From Spirirestis rafaelensis WJT71-NPBG6 (GTDB taxonomy: Bacteria; Cyanobacteriota; Cyanobacteriia; Cyanobacteriales; Nostocaceae), in the NCBI GenBank assembly GCA_019359015.1, contig JAHHID010000021.1:1-64000 (forward strand): a DNA stretch of 64,000 nucleotides. Reading direction: 5' to 3'. How positions within the stretch are numbered: position 1 is the stretch's first letter; each line of letters opens with the position of its first letter. Both the position numbers and the translations under genes were made by a program. Below the pieces are notes generated by a model that ran no database searches, was not told the origin of the DNA, and was given only the letters and a program-made list of their open reading frames with translations. Below are positions 1-8,618 of the stretch, in pieces.

Positions 1-126
1 ACTGCTCCCACGTCAAATTGCTAGGATATGCTTTAGTCATTTGCTCACAAGGTGCTGATGTCTTCAATTTCAGCGATTAGCTTTGTGAGCTTTCTTACAG
101 AAGCCCCCTACTTTTCAAACATCCTC

Positions 127-615
127 TTAGTTCAAGTCAAGGTTTGGTCGATTCAATTGTTGACACTTAGCCTCTGCTGCTTGATACGCATCTAAGTAGT
201 CTTTACCACCTAACATGACATTACCATAATATTCATAAGGTGCTGCACCATAAATTGGTAGCGGTTCGTCTTCTGGGTAATCTTCTTTCGATTCTTCGAT
301 TATCGCTTTCAGTTTTTTTACGGTCAGGCTTTGTGCTGGAAAGTACCAGAATTCTTGCTCGTTTTTATTCAGGTGCGGTAATGTTGGATCGATGATGCGT
401 ACAACACAGTCGTTGCCGGAGACATCAGTTAATTCAATCCAAGCATGTTCAATCGGTTTGTAAGACTTACGACCAATAACTAAAAAGCCTTGCACATAAG
501 TTGCTCCCTCAGTCGCTAATGCTGCTTTGTAAGCATTGTCAAACGGAGTTTTAGCCTTGCTTTTTATGCTTTGAGCAATCTTGATAGAAAGCGTTTCATC
601 TAATGGTTTGTCCAT
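127..615 (-). CDS. hypothetical cyanobacterial protein, 162 aa
   Basis: Function not recognised. The product is soluble, without a signal peptide or membrane segment, rich in charged and aromatic residues, and has a Pro/Glu/Asp-rich stretch around residues 110-120. A central segment around residues 45-75 mentions alternating hydrophobic strands (VQGFLVIGRKSYKP, HAWIELTD) that suggest a small beta-rich fold. The ATG at 615 is the only good start. The gene stands alone; the next gene to the right is on the opposite strand. Coding is supported by codon usage, length and absence of repeats, not by a known family. Confidence 0.7.
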   Translation of the reverse strand: MDKPLDETLSIKIAQSIKSKAKTPFDNAYKAALATEGATYVQGFLVIGRKSYKPIEHAWIELTDVSGNDCVVRIIDPTLPHLNKNEQEFWYFPAQSLTVKKLKAIIEESKEDYPEDEPLPIYGAAPYEYYGNVMLGGKDYLDAYQAAEAKCQQLNRPNLDLN

Positions 616-783
616 TTACAGCGGGAGGAGTGAGCGCCGACTACAATATCCTAACACCTCAGTTAGCGGTACGCGAAGCGCTGCTTTTTTCAAAGAGCGA
701 AAATACTTCTTTAGTAGCAGGTTTTATCTAGCTTTTAATTTTAAATTGATGAAATCTCCCAGATATCACCTAGGCTTTAACAT

Positions 784-1209
784 ATGCTTTCAGAAAAATT
801 ACCTATTGCTACTACGGAAGCTGAGAAATTCCAGATTGAGGGAATTAGCGAACCTGTGATATTGCGTTATTTTCAAACTTTAAACGCAGGAAACTTTGAT
901 GAGACTGTAAGCTTGTTTGCGTCGGATGGTGTGATGCAACCGCCGTTTGAATCTGGTATTGTGGGGCAAGAAGCGATCGCTGCCTATTTAAAACAAGAAG
1001 CTCAAGGCATTAAAGCCGAACCTCAGCAGGGAATCTCCGAAAATTTGGACAACAATCAAATCGAATTTCAGGTGAGTGGGAAAGCACAAACTACTTGGTG
1101 CGGTGTCAACGTTATGTGGCTGTTTGTCATCAACCAACAACGGCAAATTCAATTTACTAAAATCAAACTCTTAGCTTCTCCTCAAGAATTGCTAAATCTG
1201 CGACGATGA
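784..1209 (+). CDS. OCP C-terminal domain homologue (CTDH), carotenoid-binding NTF2-like protein
   Basis: Small NTF2-fold protein equivalent to the C-terminal sensor domain of the orange carotenoid protein. Family knowledge: CTDHs bind a ketocarotenoid as a homodimer, deliver it to helical carotenoid proteins (HCPs) and may quench singlet oxygen. Seen here: the OCP-CTD signature DGVMQPPF near residues 48-55, the C-terminal LLASPQELLNL at 129-139, Tyr29 and Trp112 at the places of the OCP Tyr201 and Trp288 that hold the carotenoid keto group, and Cys106 close to the position of the redox-active cysteine described for Anabaena CTDH. Length 141 aa matches a stand-alone domain. No HCP is adjacent; one lies at 35457-35990. 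A divergent role as a generic NTF2 protein is unlikely given the motifs. Confidence 0.88.
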   Translation: MLSEKLPIATTEAEKFQIEGISEPVILRYFQTLNAGNFDETVSLFASDGVMQPPFESGIVGQEAIAAYLKQEAQGIKAEPQQGISENLDNNQIEFQVSGKAQTTWCGVNVMWLFVINQQRQIQFTKIKLLASPQELLNLRR

Positions 1210-1213
1210 CAGG

Positions 1214-1295
1214 ATATGGGTTAGGAGTTAGGAGTTAGTTAGGGATATTCCAACCAAGAACTAACAACTAACAATCACCAATTCCTAACTCTTCG
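1214..1295. repeat. fold-back short repeats (GGAGTTA / TAACTCC type)
   Basis: On the left GTTAGGA and GTTAGTT units are tandemly repeated. On the right the complementary CTAACAA and CCTAACT units follow, so the spacer between convergent genes can fold back on itself. This is the short tandem repeat type known from heterocystous cyanobacteria. The right part overlaps the 3' end of the next gene. Confidence 0.55.
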
Positions 1296-1725
1296 TAACT
1301 GTCGCTTTCTCAAAAGAGCGCAGAAGCATTTTTCGCCCTAAATCAATATCTGATGGCGCACACAGCCAATCTGGGTGTGCAGTCATCAACAAACTATCTA
1401 AAGTTTCTTCATCAAAAAGATGCCAGACTAAAGCTTCATTAATTTGAGTTTCTACAGCATAGCAGTCGGGACTGACACAGTAAATCGTGCAAGCACTGGC
1501 AATTCTATTCAAAGTCATTTGTTGCCCAGGACTGAGTGAGCGAAATTGCTGCATCGCTTGCTTCAGTTCACTGAGTGAAGATACCACTAACCCAGGAAGT
1601 GCTATTGTCAGATTGTTATCTCCATTCACTGCAATCCAGTAATGACGACTGGGGTCAATTCCTACAAGCCAAGGTGATTCATCATCAAGGCGATAGCGTG
1701 GCGACAAATAAAAGGCTAATTCCAT
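1285..1725 (-). CDS. hypothetical protein, 146 aa
   Basis: Not recognised. A soluble protein without signal peptide. It has a Trp-rich N-terminal half (SPWLVGIDPSRHYWIAV near residues 18-34) and several Cys in the middle (residues about 78-90, CTIYCVSPDCYAVE). The spaced cysteines are suggestive but do not form a standard zinc motif. The ATG at 1725 is followed directly by a good coding pattern. The gene is convergent with the CTDH gene. Its 3' end runs to the edge of the fold-back repeat, so the last few residues could be repeat-derived. Confidence 0.65.
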   Translation of the reverse strand: MELAFYLSPRYRLDDESPWLVGIDPSRHYWIAVNGDNNLTIALPGLVVSSLSELKQAMQQFRSLSPGQQMTLNRIASACTIYCVSPDCYAVETQINEALVWHLFDEETLDSLLMTAHPDWLCAPSDIDLGRKMLLRSFEKATVTKS

Positions 1726-1940
1726 AAGGAAAATAATGACGCGTGCTTTTCAATAGTTGGTGATTTTAGACACAATTTTGCTTACTTCTAATCAGGGTGG
1801 TTAGAAGCTTTCGTTGCACAAAATCGGCACAAGTTGAGCTACTGTTTTAATATTTAACGATTAACACTTATAAATCAAATAAACTTAGCAAAAATTTTAA
1901 CTTTATTAACAATAATCAATATATAGAATAAGTTGGGTAG

Positions 1941-1993
1941 CTCGTAGTAAGCGATTTATCGCTTTTAATAGTTACTGAAGTGCCCACTACGAG
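1941..1993. repeat. palindromic element of the GTAGTAAGCG type
   Basis: Outer arms CTCGTAGT (1941-1948) and ACTACGAG (1986-1993) pair perfectly. Inside, AAGCGAT and ATCGCTT (1949-1964) form a second hairpin. It lies just downstream of the RsbW-like gene stop and may act as a terminator, but a second element starting with the same GTAGTAAGCG lies at 36025-36075, so it is better seen as a dispersed repeat. The rest of the 1726-2019 spacer is AT-rich and shows nothing else. Confidence 0.6.
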
Positions 1994-2019
1994 AGCAAAA
2001 TTTTTTTCTACCTTCTGCT

Positions 2020-2445
2020 TTATTTGCGTACTTCTGGTAGAGTAACTTCTAACTTTAGACAGTTACCACCATCGCTCTGCAACTGGTATTCTACCTTATC
2101 CATTAAACGATGGATAATCAGCCAACCGTAGCCACCTTCTTGCTTATCCAGTGGGTCTGGAGCAAAGTAGCTAGACATATCAAAGCCATCACCGCGATCC
2201 CAAACTTCTAGGGCTATATCTTGGTCTTTGAGTTCCAAACGAATTAAAACTGGCGCATTGGGCTGATCTTTGTGGGCGTGGCGTACTACGTTTGAGTAAG
2301 CTTCCACCAAAGCTAACCGCAAACGACCTGATAGACGTGACCAATCAACTGTTTCTCCTAACTGGATTTGTAAGCATCCTAGCAGCCAGCTTTCTACGAT
2401 GCTTAAAAACTTCAAGTCACTTGGTACATGAAGCTCACTTTTCAT
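2020..2445 (-). CDS. RsbW-like anti-sigma factor serine kinase (HATPase)
   Basis: GHKL-type ATPase of the anti-sigma/partner-switch family. It probably phosphorylates an anti-sigma-factor antagonist (RsbV type) and sequesters a partner. Seen: the N-box EAYSNVVRHAH near residues 48-58, the G1 box DRGDGFD near 102-108, and the G2 box GGYGWLIIHRLMD near 124-136. The 141 aa length matches single-domain RsbW/SpoIIAB proteins. The start at 2445 lies 3 bp after the stop of the upstream SpoIIE phosphatase gene, so the two are translationally close and surely co-transcribed. No RsbV-like gene or dedicated sigma factor is adjacent, so the target is unknown. Confidence 0.88.
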   Translation of the reverse strand: MKSELHVPSDLKFLSIVESWLLGCLQIQLGETVDWSRLSGRLRLALVEAYSNVVRHAHKDQPNAPVLIRLELKDQDIALEVWDRGDGFDMSSYFAPDPLDKQEGGYGWLIIHRLMDKVEYQLQSDGGNCLKLEVTLPEVRK

Positions 2446-2448
2446 TAC

Positions 2449-4116
2449 TTACATAACCTCCAGCGAGAGTATAGTTTGGTCATCTTCTTGAACGTTGTTG
2501 TCTGCTTGGATACGGGCTAGCAAATGGTTAAGAGAAAGTGGTTTAGGCTCACTTTTTAAGAGTTGCCAAAGACCTTCTTGATTCAACATGAAATAGTTAG
2601 CTGACTTTGTGCCAGCCACAGTTTTGTTTAATTGCGTCTGCTTTAATACCATTGCTTCAGTAATACCATCACTGGCAAGTAACAAGGTATCCCCAGCAGA
2701 AAGAACTAATTGACCACACTGTGCTTGCCATTTGGGTAAAATGCCCAAGGGAATGCTGCGTACCTTGAGGTAATTGGGATTTTCTGCCAAATTTGGGCTT
2801 GCTGTCCAATGCATGGGATAGATGTGACCGGCATTAGCGTAAACCAGTTCCCTAGTGGTGGGGGTATAACAAGCTAAGACGAGGGTGATGAAGCAATTGT
2901 TGCTGATCAAGTCTTGAGATAAAGCCTGGTTGAGATTTTGCATAATTACGTTCGGCGCTGGTGGCGATTCTAGAGATAATTCGCGGCGCAAAACGGAAAT
3001 AGCACTTGACATGAATAAAGCCGCTGGGACACCTTTGCCGGAAACGTCACCTACTGCTAACCACAAGTCACCTTTGGGATGAACAAAAACTTCAAAAAAA
3101 TCTCCTCCTACTTCGCGGGCAGGGTAGCAGCAAGCTTGGATTTTTGCGCCTTTGATTTCAGGTAAGCTTTGGCGCAGCAGGTTATTTTGTATTTGGCGGG
3201 CAACTTCTAACTCGGCGCTAATTTGTTGTTGCTTTTCTTGGAGGTGCTGATAGAGTTTTGCTTGGGAGAGGGCTAAAGCTGCTTGTTCGGCGACTCCGGC
3301 AATTAGCTGGATATCTTCATCTCGCCAAGTGCGATCGCGTCCCAGTTGGTATAAAGCAAGAACCGCTAGCAGGTGTTGCTGATAGCTTATAGGCACAACT
3401 AGTTGATTACAGCAGCCGGATTTTGCATCTTCAGATACTTGATATTGACGGGTTTCGAGAACTTTTTCAATCAACAAGCTGGGGTCAAAGGTGCAACAAG
3501 TGATCGGAACTTTAGGGTTTTGGTAAGAAAACTCATCTAGGGTGAGGCGATCGCTTTCCACTGGTCTAAGTAAGCAACAAGTCGCTTCAAATGTCTCTCC
3601 AATGGTGGCGACAATCTTTTGCAACATACTGTTATAGTCGAGAGACTCGCGAATTGCTGTTGTCACCGCATTAAACAAAGATTCTCGCCGCAAAGCGCGA
3701 CGCAACTCAGCCGTGCGTTTCTTCAACACCAGATATGTATCAACCGCTTGTCCGACTATTGCTTTGAGGCGCTCAGGATTCCAGGGTTTAGTAATATACT
3801 TAAACACCTGACCTGAGTTGATTGCGTCTACCAAATCTTCTACATCAGTAAAGCCTGTGAGCAAAATCCGAATCGTATCCGGGAAGCGATCTACAGTGCG
3901 ACTGAGAAATTCGGTGCCGTTCATCTCTGGCATTCTTTGGTCAGAGATAATTACAGCCATTTCGCCTTCTCTGTCTAAGATTTCGATGGCACCTCGCGCA
4001 TGGCTTGCTTTATATACTTGAAAATCTCGCCTAAAAGTGCGGTAGAGTAAATCTAAGTTATCTGGCTCGTCATCCACCACCATGAGCTTTAGTTTGCCTA
4101 CATCTGTCTCAGTCAT
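2449..4116 (-). CDS. response regulator with GAF and SpoIIE-type PP2C phosphatase (RsbU-like)
   Basis: A three-part regulator. An N-terminal receiver domain (residues 1-125; acidic pair DD at 15-16, phosphoacceptor Asp59 in ISDQRMPEMNG, conserved Lys in YITKPW) is followed by a GAF domain (about 140-290) with several Cys. The C-terminal SpoIIE/PP2C domain (about 310-555) carries metal-binding motifs GGDFFEVF and VGDVSGKGVPAALF. A short coiled coil links GAF and phosphatase. By family, phosphorylation of the receiver controls dephosphorylation of an RsbV-like antagonist, opposing the kinase encoded 3 bp downstream. The upstream NarL-type regulator ends 182 bp before it on the same strand and may share the transcript. 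Confidence 0.92.
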   Translation of the reverse strand: MTETDVGKLKLMVVDDEPDNLDLLYRTFRRDFQVYKASHARGAIEILDREGEMAVIISDQRMPEMNGTEFLSRTVDRFPDTIRILLTGFTDVEDLVDAINSGQVFKYITKPWNPERLKAIVGQAVDTYLVLKKRTAELRRALRRESLFNAVTTAIRESLDYNSMLQKIVATIGETFEATCCLLRPVESDRLTLDEFSYQNPKVPITCCTFDPSLLIEKVLETRQYQVSEDAKSGCCNQLVVPISYQQHLLAVLALYQLGRDRTWRDEDIQLIAGVAEQAALALSQAKLYQHLQEKQQQISAELEVARQIQNNLLRQSLPEIKGAKIQACCYPAREVGGDFFEVFVHPKGDLWLAVGDVSGKGVPAALFMSSAISVLRRELSLESPPAPNVIMQNLNQALSQDLISNNCFITLVLACYTPTTRELVYANAGHIYPMHWTASPNLAENPNYLKVRSIPLGILPKWQAQCGQLVLSAGDTLLLASDGITEAMVLKQTQLNKTVAGTKSANYFMLNQEGLWQLLKSEPKPLSLNHLLARIQADNNVQEDDQTILSLEVM

Positions 4117-4298
4117 ATTTGACTTTACTTTTCAGATTCTTTAATGGCGAGATGCTGCATTATTTATCCCACCCGATAGATTAACAAACAATAAAAAAGT
4201 AAGTACTCATTAAAAAGAAGATACACACTTTGAAGGTATAAATTCCTCAAAGTGTAAACTTATCTTTAATCGCCAAACTTTCCCCTGAGCCATTAACT

Positions 4299-5018
4299 TT
4301 ATCCCACTAAGCCAGAACGCAAGGCGCGGACTGCTGCTTGGGTGCGGTCATCAGCGCATAGCTTATTCAAAATATTCCGGACATGAGTTTTCACCGTTCC
4401 GACGGTAATGTACAATCTTTCGGCGATTAATGCATTGCTACAACCTTCGACGATCAACTGTAACACTTCTAACTCTCTTTCTGTCAGGGTGTATGGGTCA
4501 ATAATTTCTTCATTTTCCAGGGAATCAGACTTTAGGGCAAGGCTCTTAGTATCCACTAATGGGACTTCTGGCTTGGATGGATTTTGTTGTGCTTGTTGTA
4601 AAACTATGCGGGCGATCGCTGGATCGATCCAAGAGTTGCCATTGTAAGTGACTCGCACTGCTTCGAGCAAATTATCAAACCCGATATCCTTCATACAGTA
4701 AGAATCAGCCCCTGCCGCAAAAGCTGCCAGCACCGCTTCTTTATTATCCCGCAATGTCAAAATTAAGACTTTGGTTTCTAAGCCTTCTTTACTACCAGTA
4801 GATTTTACATCGCGTGTTAGCTCAATGCCATCCTTATCTGGTAAACCAATATCTATAATAGCGATGTCGGGATGTAACGTTTTTAACATTTTTATTCCTT
4901 CAGCCGCAGTCGCAGCTTCGCCGACAACTTCAATTTCATCCTTTTGTAGTAGTGCTGTCCGAATACCCACACGGGTTAGGTCATGATCTTCAATCAGAGC
5001 CACACGAATTTTACTCAT
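4299..5018 (-). CDS. NarL/FixJ-family response regulator
   Basis: Two-domain DNA-binding regulator. Receiver domain: acidic residues ED near 10-11, phosphoacceptor Asp56 in IIDIGLPDKDG, Lys near 104 in CMKDIG. After a linker of about 40 residues rich in Ser/Glu comes a LuxR-type helix-turn-helix (LTERELEVLQL, then VGTVKTHVRNIL). I chose the ATG at 5018 (MSKIRVALIEDHD) because the receiver fold begins there; an in-frame ATG at 5027 adds three residues. No kinase is adjacent. Same-strand proximity to the phosphatase/RsbW pair suggests a functional module. Confidence 0.92.
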   Translation of the reverse strand: MSKIRVALIEDHDLTRVGIRTALLQKDEIEVVGEAATAAEGIKMLKTLHPDIAIIDIGLPDKDGIELTRDVKSTGSKEGLETKVLILTLRDNKEAVLAAFAAGADSYCMKDIGFDNLLEAVRVTYNGNSWIDPAIARIVLQQAQQNPSKPEVPLVDTKSLALKSDSLENEEIIDPYTLTERELEVLQLIVEGCSNALIAERLYITVGTVKTHVRNILNKLCADDRTQAAVRALRSGLVG

Positions 5019-5386
5019 AATCAACATCCGCCCGTTACACTACCTTAACTGTAAAATCGAGTTTACTAAAAAGTCCTAGCAGATGCAGTTTTAAAACATC
5101 TGAAAAACATATAAAGGCGCTTTGTAAGCCAGATACATAAGAAAATTAGCGGTGCTAATGGTATTTTTTCTTATGCGAACATGACTAACAATAAAATCAG
5201 GGCTGCTTTGCCACAACTAGAAGCACCCAATATCAATTAGTTTAACGGGAATGGGGCATGGGGAATAGAAAGTACAGAGTTTCCGGCAGAAGGTCTGTAC
5301 AAAAGTATGGGAGGATGGGGAATCTGGAACAAATTTGATAGACTATCGTTCGGTGAACTTGGTGCGAGGCTAATCAAGAATAGGCT
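5019..5386. other. intergenic region with hairpin
   Basis: Divergent spacer between the NarL regulator and the glycosyltransferase. It should hold both promoters, but I cannot place them with confidence. A notable hairpin spans 5136-5175: arms CATAAGAAAA and TTTTTTCTTATG, with an inner stem TTAGC/GCTAA. The right part (5251-5330) is G-rich with GGGGAATG-like units resembling the short repeats elsewhere. Confidence 0.5.
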
Positions 5387-6139
5387 ATGTCTAAACGCTA
5401 TAAAGTGTTTTCGGTTTTGGGACTACCGATTCATTTAATGACTAACTATCCCAACTGGTTGCTAGAACGGCTGCAACAAGATATGGGAACTCATGTCGTA
5501 ACGCTAAATGCAGAAATGACTATGCAAGCAGAGCGAAATACATCTTTAGCTAAGGTGATTCAAGCTGCTGAACTAGTGATTCCAGATGGAGCAGGGGTAG
5601 TTCTGTATTTACAGTTACTATTAAGGCAAAAAATACAACGTTGTCCAGGAATTGAGCTATCAGAAAAACTGTTGCGAGAAGTTGAGCGTCATACTGACGC
5701 AAAAGTGTTTTTCTATGGAGGTGCCCCAGGAGTGGCTGCAACAGCGGCAGAGTTTTGGCTTTCTCAGTTACCGAAATTGCATATAGCAGGTACTCACTCC
5801 GGCTACCATTCTCCAGAAGAAGAAGAAAAATTACGACAAACTCTTAGCCAATTACAGCCTCAAGTCATTTTTGTCGGTTTGGGAGTGCCGCGTCAAGAGT
5901 TATGGATTGCTCAAAACCGACATTTGTGTCCTCAAGCGATTTGGATCGGCGTTGGTGGTAGTTTCGATATTTGGTCGGGGACGAAATCTCGCGCTCCTGC
6001 GTGGTTGGGAGATAATAATCTCGAATGGCTGTATCGGCTTTATCAAGAACCTTGGCGCTGGCGTCGCATGTTAGCTTTGCCAGAATTTGCTTGGAAAGCT
6101 GTAGTTTATCGCTTAACGGCAAGAGGCGCAATTAGTTAA
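5387..6139 (+). CDS. WecG/TagA/CpsF-family glycosyltransferase
   Basis: GT26-family enzyme, 250 aa, the usual size. Family members transfer ManNAc-type sugars from UDP donors to lipid-linked GlcNAc in teichoic acid, ECA or capsule assembly; in cyanobacteria the acceptor is unknown. Seen: N-terminal NAEM segment near residue 43, PDGAGVVLYLQLL (family motif PDG.G) near residues 66-78, FFYGGAPGVA near 107-116, VGLGVPRQELWI near 162-173, and GVGGSFDIWSG near 187-197. The C-terminal GLEWLYRL-like motif (NNLEWLYRLYQEPWRW) anchors these proteins at the membrane. Stand-alone gene; the next gene follows after 100 bp and may be co-transcribed. Confidence 0.92.
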   Translation: MSKRYKVFSVLGLPIHLMTNYPNWLLERLQQDMGTHVVTLNAEMTMQAERNTSLAKVIQAAELVIPDGAGVVLYLQLLLRQKIQRCPGIELSEKLLREVERHTDAKVFFYGGAPGVAATAAEFWLSQLPKLHIAGTHSGYHSPEEEEKLRQTLSQLQPQVIFVGLGVPRQELWIAQNRHLCPQAIWIGVGGSFDIWSGTKSRAPAWLGDNNLEWLYRLYQEPWRWRRMLALPEFAWKAVVYRLTARGAIS

Positions 6140-6178
6140 AAATCGCAAGAAATTTTTAATTTTTGATGTTGAATTTGT

Positions 6179-6203
6179 GATTCCCAGCTTCTGCCTGGGA
6201 ATC
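6179..6203. repeat. REP-like palindrome
   Basis: Arms GATTCCCAG (6179-6187) and CTGGGAATC (6195-6203) around a 7-nt loop. The TTCCCAG...CTGGGAA core is the same as in the palindromes flanking the REP transposase at 53.6-54.3 kb, so this is probably a solitary copy of that family. Confidence 0.55.
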
Positions 6204-6239
6204 CTTATTTTAAAGGTAATGTGTGAGGAAAATCCAGCA

Positions 6240-6986
6240 ATGCCAGTATTAACATCAAAAGAAACGACTGAAAAATCTGTTCATTTTCAGAATAAGGAAA
6301 CTCAAGGACGCAGTAAAAGTACTGCGCCGATGGTGCAGTTGCGCTCGGTGACAAAAACTTATAACAATGGCTCTCAAGCATTGTTTGATTTGAATCTGGA
6401 GGTTAAGCAGGGAGATTTTCTGTTTATCACTGGTCCTAGTGGTTCGGGTAAATCAACGCTGTTGAAACTGCTGTATGGTGAGGAGTTACCAACACAGGGA
6501 GAGGTGATTGTTGATGAGTGTAATGTGGCAGGGATGAAAGGCGATCGCTTGTCTTTATTGCGGCGACGTATTGGCATTGTCTTTCAAGACTACAAGCTAA
6601 TTCCCCAGCGGACTGTGGCGGAAAATGTAACTTTTGTCTTGCAAGCTCAAGGATATACCCGTAAGGAAATTCTACGCCGTTTAGAGCCAACTTTAAAGTT
6701 GGTGGGTTTACTTTCCAAAGCTGACTCTTTTCCCGATCAATTGTCTGGAGGAGAACAACAACGGGTGAGTATTGCGCGAGCGATCATAGCTACACCCCCG
6801 CTGCTTTTGGCGGATGAACCAACTGGAAATCTCGATCCTGATAATTCTTGGCAAGTGATGCAAATTCTTCAGAAGTTAAACTCGTTTGGAGCTACAGTAA
6901 TTGTTACCACCCACGATGAACAGTTGGTGCGACGCTGTAATCATCCGGTGGTACAAGTTCGTAATGGTCGCTTGTATCGAAAGTAG
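6240..6986 (+). CDS. ftsE: FtsE-type ABC transporter ATP-binding protein
   Basis: Cytosolic ATPase of the FtsEX type, which in bacteria couples ATP hydrolysis to peptidoglycan hydrolase activation at division sites. Walker [11 protein letters not shown]-loop FQDYKLIP (the FtsE/LolD-type FQDY.L), signature [15 protein letters not shown], Walker [14 protein letters not shown] and the H-loop VTTHDEQL are all present. An N-terminal extension of about 35 polar residues precedes the domain. I place the start at the ATG at 6240; a longer frame from 6177 overlaps the REP-like palindrome and is less likely. No ftsX follows: the next gene is on the other strand. The partner permease must be elsewhere. 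A LolD-like role is the main alternative. Confidence 0.85.
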   Translation: MPVLTSKETTEKSVHFQNKETQGRSKSTAPMVQLRSVTKTYNNGSQALFDLNLEVKQGDFLFITGPSGSGKSTLLKLLYGEELPTQGEVIVDECNVAGMKGDRLSLLRRRIGIVFQDYKLIPQRTVAENVTFVLQAQGYTRKEILRRLEPTLKLVGLLSKADSFPDQLSGGEQQRVSIARAIIATPPLLLADEPTGNLDPDNSWQVMQILQKLNSFGATVIVTTHDEQLVRRCNHPVVQVRNGRLYRK

Positions 6987-7007
6987 TTGGTTGTTGGTTG
7001 GAGCGTT

Positions 7008-7091
7008 GTTATTTGTTATTTGTTATTTGTTATTTGCTGGTTTTTGATTAAATTAGCTAGTAACTACTAACCACTAACCACTAACCACTAT
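7008..7091. repeat. heptanucleotide short tandem repeats
   Basis: Four perfect GTTATTT units (7008-7035) are followed by four CCACTAA-like units (7064-7091), the first and last imperfect. Two different heptamer arrays in one 100-bp spacer between convergent genes are typical of heterocystous cyanobacteria. Confidence 0.75.
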
Positions 7092-7105
7092 CGACTATCG
7101 GCTAA

Positions 7106-7870
7106 CTAATATGTATGCTGTTTGAGTTTAACGGAGAGAGGCTTTAAAGGAGTTGCGGGACTGGATGATGTTTGTTCTACTAAATCTAGTGCTTGCAAAC
7201 TCTCAAAAGCAGCTTCGCGAACCATTACTTCTTCTTCCCGACTAATTAAAAGCCGCAAGCATTCGATAATATTTTGTTTTACAGAAGACTCAGTGCGTTT
7301 ATTGGTAACGAATTTGGTAAGCCGACGCAGCGCTATCAAACGCTTGAGTGGGTCTTGTTCTGTCAAGGTGAGTAACAACCGATCTAATTGCTCTTCTTCT
7401 CTAATGCCGTAAAAGCTGACGATTTGCCATACTAATAAAATTATAGTTAATAGTGTCCCCAAAGCTTGTAAAATTGCACCCGCAGCAATCCAAGGACTGT
7501 TAGAGTCAACCCAAATAGCAGCAGCCATGTAAGTGCTGAAGGTGGCAATACCTCCACTTGTAACTGATAAAGCTAACCGACGGTTGGGACTGTTGAACAA
7601 TTTACGAATTTCTGACCAATGCGATCGCCAATCCCATCGCTGCATTGAGTAGACTAACACCATTACCCCTACACCGACAAGAATTGCCAACAGCAGCTTC
7701 CAGTTCCATAAAAGCATCGCAATGACAATTGTCAGGAAACCTAAATAGCCTCCAGGTTCCTGCAAAGCTTTGAAAGTTCCCTGCTTTGTGGCTCTCCCTG
7801 TCTTGAATAAAAGCGACCACTTTGCAAGCTGGTTGAGCAATTGCTGCCAAGAAGATGAAGCCTGTGCCAC
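7106..7870 (-). CDS. membrane protein with C-terminal HEAT/armadillo-like helices
   Basis: Function unknown. About four membrane segments are visible: residues about 43-60 (LGFLTIVIAMLLW), 60-75, 100-125 and 130-155. A C-terminal soluble half (about 165-250) is rich in Leu/Arg/Glu helices, with LLLTLTEQDPLKRLIALRRL and AAFESLQAL resembling two HEAT/ARM repeats. The start is a GTG at 7870. Such proteins are widespread in cyanobacteria and are often annotated only by the armadillo-type fold. No operon partner is present. Confidence 0.75.
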   Translation of the reverse strand: MAQASSSWQQLLNQLAKWSLLFKTGRATKQGTFKALQEPGGYLGFLTIVIAMLLWNWKLLLAILVGVGVMVLVYSMQRWDWRSHWSEIRKLFNSPNRRLALSVTSGGIATFSTYMAAAIWVDSNSPWIAAGAILQALGTLLTIILLVWQIVSFYGIREEEQLDRLLLTLTEQDPLKRLIALRRLTKFVTNKRTESSVKQNIIECLRLLISREEEVMVREAAFESLQALDLVEQTSSSPATPLKPLSVKLKQHTY

Positions 7871-8012
7871 AGTGTTTACCTAATTGATTACAAGATTGCC
7901 TAAGATATCAGTTTTCACCCATACCTGGGGTGTAGTTCATAATCAATATACTCTACAGCGATACCTGTGCTAAGTCTGTTATAACGATTTCTCAAGGAGT
8001 TTTTATTTTGCT

Positions 8013-8618
8013 TTAAAAACAGAAACTAAAGTTCTCAATGATGAATTGACCATCAAAAGCGCTGAAGGTAATGCGGTGGATGTCATTCGCTGTTAAAGAT
8101 AATAACGTGCAGGGGGGCAGCGCCGAGTCAGAGTTGGCAAGATTAGCTGCTGGTAGTGCTGTTTGCGCGAGCAGTTGGTTGTGGCGATCGTAAGCGCAAA
8201 GTACTAGTCGTTGCGAACTTGTTACAAACGTACTAACCCAGTGGACAGGACGCAAGAAAGTAGCTTCTAAAAATCCGCTTTTGGGCGACCCCATCAACAC
8301 TGTCATCCCCGAATGAGTGGGAAATGCTGGGTTTGAGGGTTGTATTGCGATAGAATTATGAAATATTACACCGCAGCCCTCATATTGTCGCTCGACGGTT
8401 TCAAAACATTTCAAATCTTCTAAATTCAAACAAATACAAGTAGGTACATTTGCGTGTTCTTCGTCAATATCTATTTGATTTTGACTTGGCAAAGCTGAAT
8501 CTATTATTTGTTTTTCAACACTTATGTACTTTCCCCGTAAGAATTTACGGTCTTCAAACGTTGGTACTTTATTCGATTGAAGAGTAGCCTCCTTTATCAT
8601 GACGCCCCGCTTTACCAT
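8013..8618 (-). CDS. hypothetical beta-rich protein, 201 aa
   Basis: Not recognised. No signal peptide. From about residue 55 onward, alternating short strands (TCICLNLEDL, GVIFHNSIAIQPSNPAFP, GFLEATFLRPVHWVSTFV, RITFSAFDGQFIIENFSF) look like a jelly-roll or carbohydrate-binding-like sandwich. The segment GVIFHNSIAIQPSNPAFP is reminiscent of secreted PEP-CTERM proteins, but neither a sorting signal nor a leader is present. An alternative start is the ATG at 8600 (MIKEATL). The gene is isolated by long spacers. Confidence 0.6.
   Translation of the reverse strand: MVKRGVMIKEATLQSNKVPTFEDRKFLRGKYISVEKQIIDSALPSQNQIDIDEEHANVPTCICLNLEDLKCFETVERQYEGCGVIFHNSIAIQPSNPAFPTHSGMTVLMGSPKSGFLEATFLRPVHWVSTFVTSSQRLVLCAYDRHNQLLAQTALPAANLANSDSALPPCTLLSLTANDIHRITFSAFDGQFIIENFSFCF

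Noticed and set aside
1-126. Possible gene fragment at the left edge
   Set aside because: No frame with convincing coding content; stops in all frames and no family motif.
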